Shown: positions 62,187 to 64,000 of the stretch, piece after piece | Layout: every line of letters starts with the position of its first letter | Numbering within the stretch: the stretch's first letter is position 1 | Assembly: GCF_900188245.1 (NCBI RefSeq) | Contig: NZ_FZOK01000001.1 | Coordinates: forward strand, 186,001-250,000 | DNA length: 64,000 bases | Source of the DNA: Belliella buryatensis | GTDB lineage: Bacteria; Bacteroidota; Bacteroidia; Cytophagales; Cyclobacteriaceae | Direction: 5' to 3' | Made by a program: the position numbers and the translations under genes | The notes under the pieces: model-generated | Told to the model about the DNA's origin: nothing | The model's input: only the letters and a program-made list of their open reading frames with translations | Databases searched by the model: none

Positions 62187-62945
62187 ATGAAAAGAATACT
62201 TTTAACCACAGCTTTATTATTTACTTATATTTTAACCTTCGGTCAAGAATTGAAATTTTATAATGAATTCTTTTTCCCCGTTGAACATAAGAAAAAATCC
62301 AACCCTTTCTTTTTTTCAAAAACAAAAGAAACTGAAACAAAGATTGAGGAAATTTTTTACACTTTATCTGACACTACATTAATTAGAAAAAGAGTATTTG
62401 AAAAAGGAAAAGATGGAAATGCTATCAGTGAATCAATTACAAAGTTTAACTCATTTGGTGATATCACTTTTGAAATCACTAGAAATTTACAAACTGGATT
62501 CACTGTATCTAAAGAATTGAATTCAGAAGGAAATACTATTTTTCAAAAAGTATTCACTGGAAACCTAATTCATGATGAAGTATATTTTGATGAAAATGGA
62601 AATGAAATAGAAAAGATTAGTGAACAATTACCCGAGCCACATTTAGGCCAAATAGGCTGGAACACTTATATTGCCCAAAACATTAGGGTTCCTAAAGAAG
62701 TGCGCTATTCGAAAAAAGTGACAAGGATAAACATGTCATTTTTTATAAATGAATCTGGTGAAATTGAAGATATAGAAGTATTATACCCTGAAGAAATTCA
62801 TCCAGCTTTAGCAAATGTAGCTTATAATTTAGTAAAAAATTACCCTGAAAAATGGTCTCCATACGTTTTAAATGGGGAAATCAAAAAAAGAGAAATTATA
62901 GTACCAATAGTTTTTAACATCTTAGGGATTGTGAATAGGAATTGA
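62187..62945 (+). CDS. TonB C-terminal-like secreted protein
   Basis: This 252-residue protein has a signal peptide (RILLTTALLFTYILTFGQ), a middle with toxin_WG/MORN-like beta repeats (FNSFGDITFEITRN, VYFDENGNEIE) and a C-terminal TonB-like domain: GWNTYIAQNIRVPKEV, INMSFFINESGEIEDIEVLYPEEI and IVPIVFNI. Free TonB-C domains on secreted proteins are common in Bacteroidota and their role is unclear. Composition is strongly A+T-rich. Confidence 0.75.
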   Translation: MKRILLTTALLFTYILTFGQELKFYNEFFFPVEHKKKSNPFFFSKTKETETKIEEIFYTLSDTTLIRKRVFEKGKDGNAISESITKFNSFGDITFEITRNLQTGFTVSKELNSEGNTIFQKVFTGNLIHDEVYFDENGNEIEKISEQLPEPHLGQIGWNTYIAQNIRVPKEVRYSKKVTRINMSFFINESGEIEDIEVLYPEEIHPALANVAYNLVKNYPEKWSPYVLNGEIKKREIIVPIVFNILGIVNRN

Positions 62946-62952
62946 TTTGCCT

Positions 62953-63534
62953 TTATAAAATACACTTCAATTCCTCGTATACTAAATGAACCGGCAATCC
63001 CATCACGGTATAAAATGATCCTTCTATGCGATCCACAGCAATGTAGCCAATCCACTCCTGAATTCCGTAAGCACCAGCTTTGTCAAACGGTAGAAAGTTT
63101 TTGACATAATAGTTAATTTCTTCTTTGCATAATTCCTTAAAGTGCACTTTGACAACATCCTGTTTGGTAACTAAATGGGAGCTTTTTCCTATGGTAATTC
63201 CTGTCACCACATGATGTACTTTTCCTGACAAAGCAGCAATCATTTCACAAGCCTCTTGCTCGTCAGCTGGCTTATTGAGGATTTGACCATCGAGAATCAC
63301 AACAGTATCAGCTGTCAGAATTATTTCATCATCAGCCAATTCATCTACAAATGCATCTGCTTTCTTTTTGGAAAGGTATCCGGCTACTTCAAATGGATCC
63401 ATATCCATAGGAAAACTTTCATCAGTATCCTTAGACCTCACTGTAAAATCCACACCTAAGCCTTTTAAAAGCTCATTTCTTCGGGGAGACTTGGAGGCTA
63501 AAACCAATTTGTTTTCTTTTAAATCAATCATCAT
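62953..63534 (-). CDS. Maf-like nucleoside triphosphate pyrophosphatase
   Basis: This 193-residue protein has the Maf motif ASKSPRRNELL (Ser16 to Arg19), TADTVV with its catalytic Asp, the GKVHHVVTG block and the KAGAYGIQEW segment. Maf enzymes hydrolyse modified or canonical NTPs (dTTP/UTP type) and were linked to septum control. Its start overlaps the stop of the DUF1015 gene (ATGA), forming an operon. Confidence 0.95.
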   Translation of the reverse strand: MMIDLKENKLVLASKSPRRNELLKGLGVDFTVRSKDTDESFPMDMDPFEVAGYLSKKKADAFVDELADDEIILTADTVVILDGQILNKPADEQEACEMIAALSGKVHHVVTGITIGKSSHLVTKQDVVKVHFKELCKEEINYYVKNFLPFDKAGAYGIQEWIGYIAVDRIEGSFYTVMGLPVHLVYEELKCIL

Positions 63535-64000
63535 TGAAACATTTCATAGGGAAACTTAAACTCCTCCTCATCCACTGACGCAAACAGTAATCCAGATAAG
63601 GTCTTGGGATAAAAATAGGTTGATTTTTGAGGCATGGTATAGCCGGACTTACACACTTCCATTACTTTTTGCATCGCAATATCTCTAGTGATCACTGCAA
63701 AAGTAGCATTGCTCGAAGAAACCTTCTTCAAACATCTCCTAAGGTTTCGTTCATATTCAATCTGATCCGAATAGCGTTGCTCTTTCAGAGGAATTCCTAA
63801 TACTTTTTCAACCAGAAAATAATGTAAAACCATCAAATCTAAATGCCTTACAGGCTGAGGTAAATCAGCTGGCATATAATCTATCTGCTCAGGTATAAGC
63901 CTAATTTTATAAGCATTCTCCCCTACTATCAAACCAAAAGCCCATTGCTTGTGAAGTATTAACTCTTCAATCTCCTCCACATCATTGAGTTTCTTGATAG
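63531..64000 (-). CDS. DUF1015 family protein, partial (runs off the window)
   Basis: The minus-strand frame enters from the right edge and covers about 155 residues of the C-terminal part of a DUF1015 protein: LDLMVLHYFLVEKVLGI, FAVITRDIAMQKVMEVCKSG and the MPQKSTYFYPKTLSGLLF end block that closes this family. The family is described as SpoOJ-regulator-like or kinase-like in annotation, without a firm role. The full gene is about 400 residues, most of it outside. Its stop overlaps the Maf start by four bases. Confidence 0.85.
   Translation of the reverse strand, partial: IKKLNDVEEIEELILHKQWAFGLIVGENAYKIRLIPEQIDYMPADLPQPVRHLDLMVLHYFLVEKVLGIPLKEQRYSDQIEYERNLRRCLKKVSSSNATFAVITRDIAMQKVMEVCKSGYTMPQKSTYFYPKTLSGLLFASVDEEEFKFPYEMFQ

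Overview
The window looks like chromosome of a Bacteroidota bacterium of the order Cytophagales, most likely a Cyclobacteriaceae member (Algoriphagus/Belliella-like). The grounds are: a type IX secretion sortase/porin pair (PorU2/PorV2 type), DUF4221, DUF2911, DUF4142 and DUF2027-Smr proteins, A+T-rich spacers, mostly no Shine-Dalgarno sites, and promoters of the Bacteroidota form TTTG-N19-TAnnTTTG. The clearest promoter is the one in front of the tRNA-Ser. The genus is inference.

Layout. 0-13 kb: a DUF2911 protein, a membrane glycosyltransferase, an M42 peptidase, a TauE/SafE transporter, an ATP-grasp-like enzyme translationally coupled to a single-domain response regulator, and an enlarged PurF-like amidotransferase. 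Next come small exported proteins behind a sigma-54-like element, an NtrC-type activator and a hybrid histidine kinase with a C-terminal HPt-like domain. 13-25 kb: HNH nuclease, smpB, tsaD, a TamB-like giant, and an operon of photolyase, DUF2027-Smr protein and an unrecognised protein; then a Cys/Met-metabolism PLP enzyme and a VTT membrane protein. 25-34 kb: porV2-porU2 and a PadR-PspC pair.

34-48 kb is accessory in character. A small six-cysteine secreted peptide is coupled to a DUF4221 lipoprotein, with a broken thioredoxin-like gene beside them. From 41.7 to 47.2 kb lies a run of damaged genes: GNAT acetyltransferase, DUF4142 with an in-frame stop, quinone oxidoreductase with an internal deletion, glycosyltransferase stub, YdeI-family protein with an in-frame TGA, and the N-terminal piece of a tyrosine integrase. 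This run ends at a tRNA-Ser(UGA) whose leader carries a duplicated tRNA 5' fragment. It reads as an eroding, possibly tRNA-associated, island.

48-64 kb returns to ordinary chromosome: lipoprotein, ATP-grasp protein, dolichol-phosphate mannosyltransferase-like GT2, LolC/FtsX-like permease, NamZ-type DUF1343 protein, a higBA-type toxin-antitoxin pair with a palindromic operator candidate, an MMPL/RND protein, thyA, a class IV aminotransferase, a serine dehydratase beta chain in one operon with TolC and a membrane-fusion adaptor, a TonB-C-like protein, maf and a DUF1015 protein that runs off the window.

The best candidates for something under-described are the peptide/DUF4221/redoxin cluster, the ATP-grasp-like enzyme tied to a lone receiver, the photolyase-Smr-unknown operon and the stacked micro-ORFs. 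No CRISPR array, intact insertion sequence, rRNA or replication origin was seen.
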